Source of the DNA: Entrophospora sp. SA101 | Taxonomy: Eukaryota > Glomeromycota > Glomeromycetes > Entrophosporales > Entrophosporaceae | Direction: 5' to 3' | Assembly: GCA_958430865.1 (NCBI GenBank) | Contig: CAUDNR010004127.1 | Coordinates: 31,767 to 59,290 of the forward strand | DNA: 27,524 nt | Position numbers and translations under genes: made by a program | Notes under the pieces: generated by a model | What the model was told of the DNA's origin: nothing | Database searches by the model: none | The model's input: the letters and a program-made list of their open reading frames with translations, nothing else | Part shown: positions 9,025 through 16,966 of the stretch, one piece after another | Layout of the letters: the number at the start of each line of letters is the position of its first letter | Position numbering within the stretch: position 1 is the first letter of the stretch

Positions 9025-10368
9025 ACTAAAAGGATGCCTCAATGACAAACTAAAATGATGATTGACAAAAGTGTTGCAGAAGTAGTAAAGAATTTTCTGG
9101 AAAATTATGCAGAAGTCCATGGTTTGCAAAGTTCAGGGAGTAGTAACAATAGAATAACTCAATCAATTACATTCTTGCCAGCTGAAATGAGTTATAAATC
9201 AGTGTATAGAGACTTTCTAGCTAGTCTAGAAGAAGATATCAATTTGAAATTTCTGAAGTATGATGTCTTCAGAAAATTATGACTTCAATTAACACCAGAG
9301 ATTCAAATTATGAGTCCAAGGACTGACTTGTGTGATGCTTGTCAACATTTTCGAAATGGTTTATATTACAATGCTTATCAAGAAGAAGAAGCTAAAGAAT
9401 TACTAAGAACATCTGTCCAAGGCAAGATTAGAACGAAATTATTATAATAAAAATACCAAATTGGCAGAAGAACAAAGAAAATTAGTTGATCAACATTATT
9501 CAAAGGGTAAAACACAATATTGCAGTATTGATGCTACTGCTCATTATAGTTATGATTGAGCCCAAAATGTCCATGTGCCACATTCAATCAACAAGTAAGT
9601 AAGATTTATTATCTTAGTACATGTAAAGTTCATTTATTTGGTATTCAAGATGAATCAGTAAGGGAACAAATTAATTATGTTCTTGATGAAGATGAAATTA
9701 TAGGAAAAGGTCCTAATGGTGCACTTAGCATGATCTTTGATGGAATTAAGAAATTGAACAAAGGTGAAAAACATTTAAAGATCACCTGTGATAATGCTGG
9801 TGGACAGAATAAAAATAATGTAACTATTTGGTTTTATTTATATTTGGTAATTTGTGTTTATTATGAAAGCATTGAATTAAATTTCATGATTCCTGGGCAT
9901 ACCAAATTCAAATGTGATGATAGTTTTAGCATGATTAAAAAACTCTACAGAAGAATAAGTGTAGATTGTCTGGATCATATGGTTGAAGTGGTAAAAAGTC
10001 TAGTCCAGCAGGATTGAATAAAGCTCAGTATTATGAATGTGGAAAAGGTTTTCAATACTTAGATATTAAAGCTATTTTGGGAATTTATTTTAAGAAATTA
10101 CCAAGTATACAGAAGTATCAACATTCTCTTTTTGAAGCATCTAATCTTGGTGTGGTTAAAACTCAGGAGGTTGCTAATGGACCTTTTACTGAATTCAATT
10201 TATTGAAAACTAAGAAAGCAGATATTTTTGAAGAAATTAAAGCTTTTTTTATTTTAGGGTTAACGCCACCTCCTTTGGATTATAAAAGGCAAGAATACCT
10301 TTATAATAATATTTGCCCCATTTGTAAGAGGTGAATTTAAAGATATTACTTGTCCAAAACCAATATAA
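9025..10368 (+). pseudogene. Transposase-like gene relic, DUF7869-type family (copy A)
   Basis: Continuous homology to the minus-strand gene at 25659-27310 is broken by three in-frame TGA codons (9043, 9280, 9557) and frameshifts near 9420, 9997 and 10310. Domain order: 'FLENYAEVHGL' (about 9100); 'TDLCDAC' (9320), a Zn-type Cys pair; 'YCSIDATAHYSYD' (9525); 'VHLFGI' (9630); 'TCDNAGGQNKNN' (9785); 'IPGHTKFKCDDSF' (9890); 'KLPSIQKYQHSLFEA' (10100); and a tail ending 'DITCPKPI' at 10368. The layout of Asp in 'SIDAT', Asp in 'TCDN' and acidic residues after 'PGHTKF' resembles an RNase H-fold DDE transposase; this is inference. The family (recalled as DUF7869) also occurs in insects and plants. 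The N-terminal third seen in copy B is missing or unrecognisable upstream. It is not functional as written. Confidence 0.7.
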
Positions 10369-10409
10369 AATTTTATTAAAATAATATAAATACAATAATA
10401 AAAAGTAAA

Positions 10410-11335
10410 AAAATAAAAGAAGTAATTGACAATATAAAATTAGAACATCAAGAGTAAAATAATTTAGAAAGATTAGAAGATTGAGAAGAAAGATTTATCA
10501 ATCAAACTAAACAATTACATCAAGTTGAAAAAGACTTAAAAGAAAGCACTTCTAAGTTAGATAGAACAGAAGAAGGCCTCTATCTTAGCATTGAAAAGAA
10601 GTTAAAAGAACAAAAAGAATTATTAAGAAAAATAAAGGTGTCAGAAGATAAAGATGAAAGTAAAGAAATTGCTTTACTGAAAGAGATTTAAAGACTAGTG
10701 CCGTAATCCAAAAAAGGAAAAAGTATGGTTGCAAAAGTGGTCGCAAAGGTAATTGTGACCACTTTTTATATGCCGTAAATACAATTACTACCATCACCAT
10801 AATTTACGGCACTAGTCTTTAAAGAGATTCAACAAAAAAAATTAGAGAACTAAATAAAGAGACTGAACAAGCAAATTGAAAATATGACTTTATTATGGGA
10901 AGGAGTGTAGGTTCAAAGGAGAAGATTAAAGAACTAGAAAAAAAATTGGAAGAGAAGGAATTATTGGTTGATTATTTGAAAGCTAGAGTTGAGGAATAGG
11001 AAGAAAAAGTTGAATGTCACCTTGAAGCCTTGGAAGTAGCCCAAGAATGAAGTAAAATACAATTAGCTGAAAACTTAGAGAAGTCAGAGAAAGTCAAGAA
11101 TCAGGAAATACAAGGTATTCTCTTGACCTTACAAGGGAAGGAAAATGAATTGCAAGCAATTCAGCAAGAGGTGAACCAACAAGCCCAAGAAATGCAGCAA
11201 TTGAAACAAGAATTATATTTAGCAAATAAGCCTTTGCCAGCATTATCAAGGAAAAAGAATAAACTACTACAGTTTACAAAAAATATAAATGAGAAAATTC
11301 ATTTAAAAAAGAAACAAGAACAAATAATGAAGTAA
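10410..11335 (+). pseudogene. Broken coiled-coil protein gene
   Basis: Nearly all of the stretch reads as Lys/Glu/Gln/Leu-rich heptad-like sequence ('LHQVEKDLKESTSKLD', 'IKELEKKLEEKELLVDYLKA', 'LQAIQQEVNQQAQEMQQLK'), followed by a basic tail up to the TAA at 11333. It follows the transposase-like relic by less than 100 bases on the same strand. The frame is interrupted by TAA (about 10455), TGA (about 10482, 10880 and 11048), TAG (about 10997), a frameshift in an A run near 10840, and the 133-bp insertion at 10689-10821. Only the last part (11123-11335) is an open frame. I do not recognise the family. It may be an accessory gene of the same element as the relic upstream, or an unrelated dead gene. 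Confidence 0.45.
10681..10829. mobile_element. 133-bp hAT-like MITE with 8-bp target duplication
   Basis: Element 10689-10821. The left end TAAAGACTAGTGCCGTAA (10689-10706) is the exact inverted complement of the right end at 10804-10821. The direct repeat AAGAGATT flanks it at 10681-10688 and 10822-10829. A perfect 18-bp terminal repeat plus an 8-bp target duplication is the hallmark of hAT-class insertion. The interior is non-coding and holds an internal TGCCGTAA and a GTGGTC/GACCAC pair. It sits inside the coiled-coil frame, and removing it with one duplicate reconnects that frame locally. The ends are unmutated, so insertion looks recent. Confidence 0.9.
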
Positions 11336-11451
11336 AACCTAAGCAAGTCAAACCAACTCATACTAATTCTTTTTTACCAAATCTTTTTTTAATATCTTTA
11401 ATCTTTAAAAGATAATACATTCATTATATTATTCTAAAATTAGACAGCAAA

Positions 11452-11685
11452 TTATTTCTCTACTGATTTTCTTTTCTTTCTGGGTTCTTTGTAGTTTGGT
11501 GTTGATGTTCTTTTACTTGTTATGATTTTTCTTTCTTCTTGGTAAATTTCATAGATAATTTTTTCTTTTCTTAGATAAGCTTCAAGTGCCTGAGTATCAT
11601 TTAATTTGAAAATGTAAGGAGCAATTTTTTCACCTTGTTCTTTCTTCAAAATACTTCTAATGGTGCTGTAATTCTTGGGTTCCAT
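11452..11685 (-). CDS. Hypothetical 77-aa basic protein
   Basis: An uninterrupted frame from ATG 11685 to a stop at 11452, convergent with the coiled-coil relic. The protein begins 'MEPKNYSTIRSILKKEQ', is helix-prone with many Lys/Glu, and ends in the basic patch 'KEPRKKRKSVEK', which could be a nuclear-localisation-like signal. No family is recognised, and no splice signals or transmembrane segment are evident. It may be a small gene travelling with the neighbouring transposase-like locus, or a chance frame; residue composition favours real coding weakly. Confidence 0.3.
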   Translation of the reverse strand: MEPKNYSTIRSILKKEQGEKIAPYIFKLNDTQALEAYLRKEKIIYEIYQEERKIITSKRTSTPNYKEPRKKRKSVEK

Positions 11686-11824
11686 AGTAGACCTAAATTA
11701 GTTTCATATTAACTATTTTTATATAAGAATAGTTCTATATATCACTTAAGATAACAAATGGGATATTAATTATGATCACATTACAAATGACTAAATTTTG
11801 ATCCCTGAAATTCTTGGTTATATA

Positions 11825-12233
11825 GGCTTGGTCTAAAGACCTCCCTAAATTTTGGGCAAATTTTAAAAATATAGAAGTCACTTTCTGTCCTACCTTTAAA
11901 AAATTAGCTCTATTAGTTGATAGAATATGTCTTTAGTTTTAATGTAATAGAGAGATTTTCTCAAAAAAATTATTTGTTGTAGAGTTCTATTATTTTTTAA
12001 AACATGTACTTTACTATGCTCGCGAGGAATTTGTCCACTATGATCATTTCTAAACTTAGGAAAAATTATTACTAAATTTAGACTAGCTCTTGACTATCGT
12101 ATCTAAATTTGGCAGTAAGAAAACTAAAATCACGTGAAGTCCCTATTTTTTGAAAAAATTTGAACGAATTACAAAATTGCTATTTTGAAATTTGGCCGCA
12201 TGGCACAATACTAGGGGGTCTTTAGACCGAGCC
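11825..12233. mobile_element. 409-bp non-coding inverted-repeat element
   Basis: The left end GGCTTGGTCTAAAGACCTCC (11825-11844) matches the inverted right end GGCTCGGTCTAAAGACCCCC (12233-12214) at 18 of 20 positions, and both continue with CTA. Each end itself contains the palindrome GGTCTAAAGACC or a near copy. The interior has no coding potential. A clean target-site duplication was not found, so the transposon class is open. A sequence at 25438-25462 resembles the right end. Confidence 0.65.
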
Positions 12234-12242
12234 AACCATACC

Positions 12243-12502
12243 AATGTTCACTTTGTCTGGTTTTGTTGCAGCATGCCCCATATTAATATTGTTATTATTT
12301 TGTTTGAAAAACAACCCCTATTTTTCTTATAAGTATAGGGACAATATACAAATACTGAATTTTTGGGTCAAAATCTCTTTTTTTGATTATCTCAAAATCA
12401 TGATTTTGCAATTAGGGCTGCCACACCCAATTATTTCATTAATCGTTCTCTTCAAGTTCTACCACTATTACTGCTAATAAAGAAAATGACAAGGTGAACA
12501 TT
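12243..12502. repeat. 260-bp segment bounded by 15-bp inverted repeats
   Basis: AATGTTCACTTTGTC at 12243-12257 is the inverted complement of GACAAGGTGAACATT at 12488-12502 with one mismatch. It begins ten bases after the 409-bp element ends. The open frame within it (12244-12477) is hydrophobic and low complexity and is not taken as a gene. It could be a second small MITE; no target duplication is seen. Confidence 0.4.
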
Positions 12503-12722
12503 AAAATGAATTGATAATTAACTTTATTTCATATGACAGAATATTTCAATAATTATGCCTTCTATTTTTACAGCTGACTAATACACATGTAATGTCAGAA
12601 GTCCATCATCTATCCAATTACAATATCATTAATTTATCAGAATGAAAACTTGGTGACCCTGTAAATCAATATCTTTTATTTGAAGAAAAAGGCAATCTAA
12701 AAAAATATGGCTAAGCCTTGAA

Positions 12723-13116
12723 TAGTGATGTCAGCCATTTAAAAATCCTTAGTCAAAGATGTCATTGATTATATATATAAATCTTGATGGCCCAATTGAT
12801 GAAGTTATGAATAAACTGTACAATGGAAAATTCGACTTTAAAGAACACTACAATTGTATTTAGACACAAGATGTATACAAAAGGTTTCTCACCAGAACAA
12901 AATGAACTTTCATATCGAGAAGCCTTTGTTAATCCTATAATTGCAAGATCATTCAATGATGTCGATAGTGATGTTAGCCGGCTAATAATCTGCATACATA
13001 ATCTTTAAATTTGGTAATAGACTTCTGCGTTACCTTTTGGTTATAGAAATAAAATTACCAATTTAGGTAGTAAATGGCTTAGCTGTCTAAGGATTTTTAA
13101 ACGGCCAACATCACTA
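12723..13116. repeat. 394-bp segment bounded by 30-bp inverted repeats
   Basis: Arm 12723-12752 (TAGTGATGTCAGCC, then TTTAAAAATCCTTAG) and arm 13087-13116 (CTAAGGATTTTTAAA, then GGCCAACATCACTA) are inverted copies matching at 27 of 30 positions. A third, partial copy (TAGTGATGTTAGCCGG) lies in direct orientation to the left arm at about 12967-12982. This looks like a MITE family with TAGTGATGTYRGCC ends that has carried or captured the coding relic between the arms. Confidence 0.6.
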
Positions 13117-13300
13117 GATATCGATAATATAATAAAATTTAAAACTGGAGAAATTGAAACCCTAACCCAAAAAACACAGAAAAATGGAACAATTAAAAAT
13201 ACAACATGAATTGTATTGGATGCCGTCAATACAGGTCAACGTAAATGCATGTAAAATGGAAATAGCCTTCATGGAAGTTGTAGGCAGTGCAACAGGGTTG
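12823..13300 (+). pseudogene. Fragment of an expanded Glomeromycotina-type gene family
   Basis: Protein-like pieces in order on the plus strand are 'FSPEQNELSYREAFVNPII' (about 12885-12941), 'IKFKTGEIETLTQKTQKNG' (about 13134-13190) and 'MEIAFMEVVGSATG' (about 13256-13297), separated by an inverted-repeat arm, a possible intron and stops. The order 'E.SYRE.FVNP', 'F..GEIE' and 'IEI.F.EV.G' resembles a family I associate with AM fungi and suspect to be PD-(D/E)XK-like; this is recollection, not a search. It cannot encode a full protein. The short open frame 12823-13008 is only its first part. Confidence 0.3.
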
Positions 13301-13415
13301 GCAAATGTGTGGTACAGATGGATTTTGGACTGTTCTATTGTCATTAATAAAATACTAAATATGGTTAAGGTGTTACACTAATGGACCCAATGGACCACAC
13401 ATTTGCAAACCCTGC
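13292..13415. repeat. Inverted repeat able to form a long hairpin
   Basis: ACAGGGTTGGCAAATGTGTG at 13292-13311, plus GT, pairs with ACCACACATTTGCAAACCCT and GC at 13394-13415, matching at 20 of 22 positions. The loop is about 80 bases. It follows directly on the relic and may be the end of a further small inverted-repeat element. Confidence 0.5.
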
Positions 13416-14847
13416 AGTGCAATATATGTTGATATTACCAAATTTAATGATAATCTAAATAAAATATTGAATTGTAAGTCAATATGAAGGTTTTGTCATC
13501 CTTGAATTTAACAATATAGGGTAATAACATCATTTATAAAATCAATCAATAGCCATATATGCCGGTACATATTATCAAGAGCTATATCACCTGAAATCGC
13601 AGTGCAAATGAAGATCAAGTTAAATGTATTGAATCATATGATATCATGGTTTATCGTAAGTGATAATGATTTGATGTCTATTACTGCATGTTAACATTGC
13701 TTTAAATTTTATGTTATGCATTATAATGATGATTTATATATTGTGGACAAATTTATAGAATTGAATATTCCCGACTCAGTTGATCACAACTATATGTTTT
13801 AAAAGAAGTTGCCATTAAAGTTTATTTATTCAAGGTATAGATTTCAAACTTCCACTTGATATATTTTTAATTTATTCGTTGCTCACAATCTCTAAAAAAA
13901 AATTTCACAATAATCATTAAATAATTCATGAATTTCAATTATTTGCCACAAATAATAAATTGACCATGTTAGATGGATTGAACAAAATGGAGGGTTACCT
14001 ATATTGTAATAATTCTTTACTCTATTAAAAAAAGAAAGAATTATCATTTGTTGTAATAAAAGAAAGAATTCTTTATTTGCTCATTACTTGAAATTATTAT
14101 TTTATTATTGCTAAAACATTAGTTATGCGTTAGATTATATTGCAGTATGGTCACATGAAAGTCACGGGTGTGCATTTAGAGAGGATGGTTTATATGAATG
14201 GGACCAGGAAAAGACCGTGCAGTGTAGAACATAGAGGGAGTGCATTTATCTCTAAGTCCCAAGCTTTGGGACTTGGACACAGGATGCACTTATAGAGGAT
14301 TGACTGTAAATTATTTAAATATAAAAAGAATAAAATTACTTTTAATTAAATTTGATTATTAAATATAATGAACGAAACACAGATTCAATTCTTGATCATG
14401 CACAAAATGTTATTGTTCAAGCAACAAATGCATTATTACAATGACTATTTACATAATCAATTAATTCGTCTTGAACTGTTATCAATTATGCTTAGTAGAT
14501 TTCTACAATATTTTGATGATAATAGGATTTATTTTATTAATTATTAGAAATTTAACATTCACACTGCATCTAATTGAGCAAAAGCATTTTTTTAAGGAAA
14601 TGACGTGTAAAAATAAAAAATGCGTGTATCATTAAAAAAACGGAGTGTGCCGTTTTCTTGAAAATTTCTAGCATTTAATTCAAATGATCTTTTGTCAATT
14701 TCGGCTTGCCATACAGTGCGGGTTCTCAGATTTAGTGATAACGTCATTTTTAATCATCAATTTTTTTTAGAATTTATCGAGAGCCTCAAAAATCAATTGC
14801 TGCACAGATTATGTGTGAAAATCTTTTCTATTTAGTCAGCTATTCTT
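13416..14847. other. Gene-less A+T-rich stretch with element remnants
   Basis: No coding signal was found. The segment 14155-14311 is less A+T-rich. It contains a perfect 9-bp-stem palindrome AAGTCCCAAGC, TTTGGGACTT (14254-14274), repeated TGCATTTAGAGAGG-like phrases, and ends TTATAGAGGATTGACTGTA, a typical Tc1/mariner-type right end ending in ACTGTA. A small hairpin AAAACGG-AGTGTG-CCGTTTT lies near 14637-14656. The segment 13790-13905 resembles, inverted, 25330-25395. Confidence 0.45.
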
Positions 14848-16355
14848 ATGTTTGTTTTCAGTTTAACTAAATTCTTCAAACGCTTGTCTACTGGTGGTAG
14901 TTGTATCTCAAATACGCTGAGTAATGGCCGTGTTGCTCATTATACAACACAAGTTAATTGTGAAAAGGGCTTTTTCGATCAGAAACGAGAACTTGTTAAG
15001 TTTAAAAATGTATTTAATGCTAATTCACAACTTCATGTTGTTCTAGGCCCTCATAGTAACGGAAAAACTGCATTGATCCACAAGGTAACGAATAAAGGCG
15101 ATTTCAACTCTCCTTTATCAACTGCCGTAAAGGACAATTTGACACACCAAGGGCAATATATGAATCAATTTCTTCGCAATTCCATCCATTTTTCAAGAGA
15201 CATACGAAATTCTTGATAAAAAATGCTTCAACAAGGGAAATCAGTGCTGTGACGAACGATTTACTGTTAAAATTTAAGCCATTTAGCGGGGATCCGTTTA
15301 GTGAGAAAGAGATTACTTCTAATGATGTCATGAAGTTGCTTGATAATATTGAAAATGCTCTTCCGAAATGGACCTGTTGGGATAGTTATAACATACCTCC
15401 ACCCATTTTGTTCATTGATGAAGCAAACATGTTTAGCCAACTTGGGAGTTCAAAAGAGGGAGAAGTTCTTCTCAAATCAATTCTGAACTGGGTGGTAGTA
15501 AATACAAAAGAAAAAAGACGATTTCATGTGGTGCTTACCTCTTCCGATTCATTTTTTTTTAACTGGATCGTAAAACGTAAGTCAATTTTATATTTGGTTG
15601 CAATGCAAAGAAAGGTCTACCATTCTCTAATCTACATTTGTTGCCCAATAGTTTTGCATATCCCACATGCAACCCCGTATGTTGTTGGAGATTTGAGTAG
15701 GGAAGAAGCTGAAGAATATTTTTTGAAATGCATGTCCTTCATCAATATGGTATGACTTTTACTGAACTCATATTATTTATACGTACTGAGTGCTCACATG
15801 ATGGTATTCTTTGTTTAAAAAAGAGTGCAAAGAGCTCAGAGGTAAATTTGACCGCATTCACAGAATGACAGGTACACGAATACTCATTATTGATATGTAT
15901 GTCAAAGAATACAAAAATTTCGAAGGAAAGCTTGAAGATATATCTTCTTTTAAAAAATGAGCATCTTTGTTAACTTAAAAAAATATATTTTACAGATTAT
16001 GACTTTTCAGTTTACGAATCAGAATATAATAGATTGATATGTGGTATTTATCCTGAGGCCTTGATAGCCTTATCCACCATCCTGGGAAACATCAAATTTA
16101 ATCACGACTATGGAAACAATAGTGAAGGCAGAGGATCAAGGATTCGTTTTAGAAAATGACTTGATTGAAGCAATTGGTCCTGATCAAGTTAATTCACTTA
16201 TAGATCATAATTATTTGCACCGTCGACCAACCAGGCGATTTGCCAACGACATCATTGGTCCACCGGCTGGAGAAGTGATTCTTACTGCGATGAACCAGCC
16301 ATCAGTGCGCGCAATGGAACGCATCCTATCTAAGGTTTCTTCAAGAAAAAAATAA
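14848..16355 (+). pseudogene. Broken P-loop ATPase gene (ATPase_2/AAA+-like)
   Basis: The reconstructed reading gives a basic, Ser/Thr-rich N-terminus (possibly mitochondrial, or an artefact if the T-rich AG at about 14862 is a 3' splice site); Walker A 'GPHSNGKT' (15046-15069); 'INCRKGQFDTP'; Walker B 'ILFIDEAN' (about 15407-15430); a sensor-like 'VVLTSSDSFFFNW' (about 15528-15566); 'YVVGDLSREEAEEYF' (about 15677-15721); and a C-terminal winged-helix-like part ('ENDLIEAIGPDQVN'). Introns fit at 15577-15651, 15750-15823 and about 15938-15995. Single-base frameshifts lie near 15113, 15735 and 16105. The last intron would start with AT instead of GT. The order Walker A, Walker B, sensor and 'VGDLS.EEA' fits the ATPase_2-like group of archaeal-type ATPases with fungal members. 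The lesions suggest a pseudogene; sequence errors in a live gene are the alternative. Confidence 0.6.
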
Positions 16356-16966
16356 TCACCATTATTTACAATGTTTCTCTTCGCATCAAAAGATTTAAAT
16401 AGTATAATGATTTTTTACTTTTTCACCATGCTAAATTTTTAAAAAAATTTCCAATACATCACTCATGTATATAATAAGCTGGTAAAATCAAAATAAACTT
16501 GCATTACTTGCGAAATACTTTATTTTTGAGTATAAATGACAAATCTGATCCAAGTTTTGATTTCTTGATGGATTATATGCTTAGTACTCTAGGTTTAGTT
16601 TTAGTTTAAGGAATTCTACATAATTATATATTTAATTTGCTATGTTACTTAGGTGATACACTTTGAAGCTGCAACTCTAGGTCACAGGTGCTTAGTATGT
16701 ATTCATTCCCACCAGCGTCGATAACAAATCTTTACTGATGAAGACTACTGATAAAATAAAAAGCATTTTTGGGTGAAAATAAGATGAAAATTGATAAATG
16801 TTTCATGCCATTTATATAAAATTTAATAAATTAAAAAATTACAATTAAATTAATATATATCTCTATAATAACTATAATAAATTAATTATTATTATATTAT
16901 TTTTCTTTTCTATAAATAAAAAATAAATAAAATCCTACTAATAATACATTGCTGATTAAATGATAT
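16356..16966. other. Convergent 3' region between ATPase relic and adenylate cyclase
   Basis: No gene was seen. The sequence is A+T-rich, with a very A/T-simple stretch at about 16810-16935, consistent with facing 3' ends. Confidence 0.5.

Noticed and set aside
9025..11335. TGA read as Trp as the standing genetic code of this locus
   Set aside because: Intact genes in the window use TGA and TAA as stops and TGG for Trp, and the locus also has TAA, TAG and frameshifts. Kept only as a possible past origin.
12244..12477. Hydrophobic 77-aa frame that could be a membrane protein
   Set aside because: It lies wholly within an inverted-repeat segment, has A/T-driven Phe/Leu/Ile composition, and matches no family.
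14637..14656. Hairpin AAAACGG-N6-CCGTTTT as a bacterial-type terminator
   Set aside because: The context is eukaryotic and no bacterial gene precedes it; a short chance palindrome is more likely.
15730..15755. ATPase frame ending naturally at 15755
   Set aside because: The homologous reading continues after a one-base shift and a fitting GT-AG intron into 'ELRGKFDRIHRMTGTRILII'; the stop follows from the frameshift.
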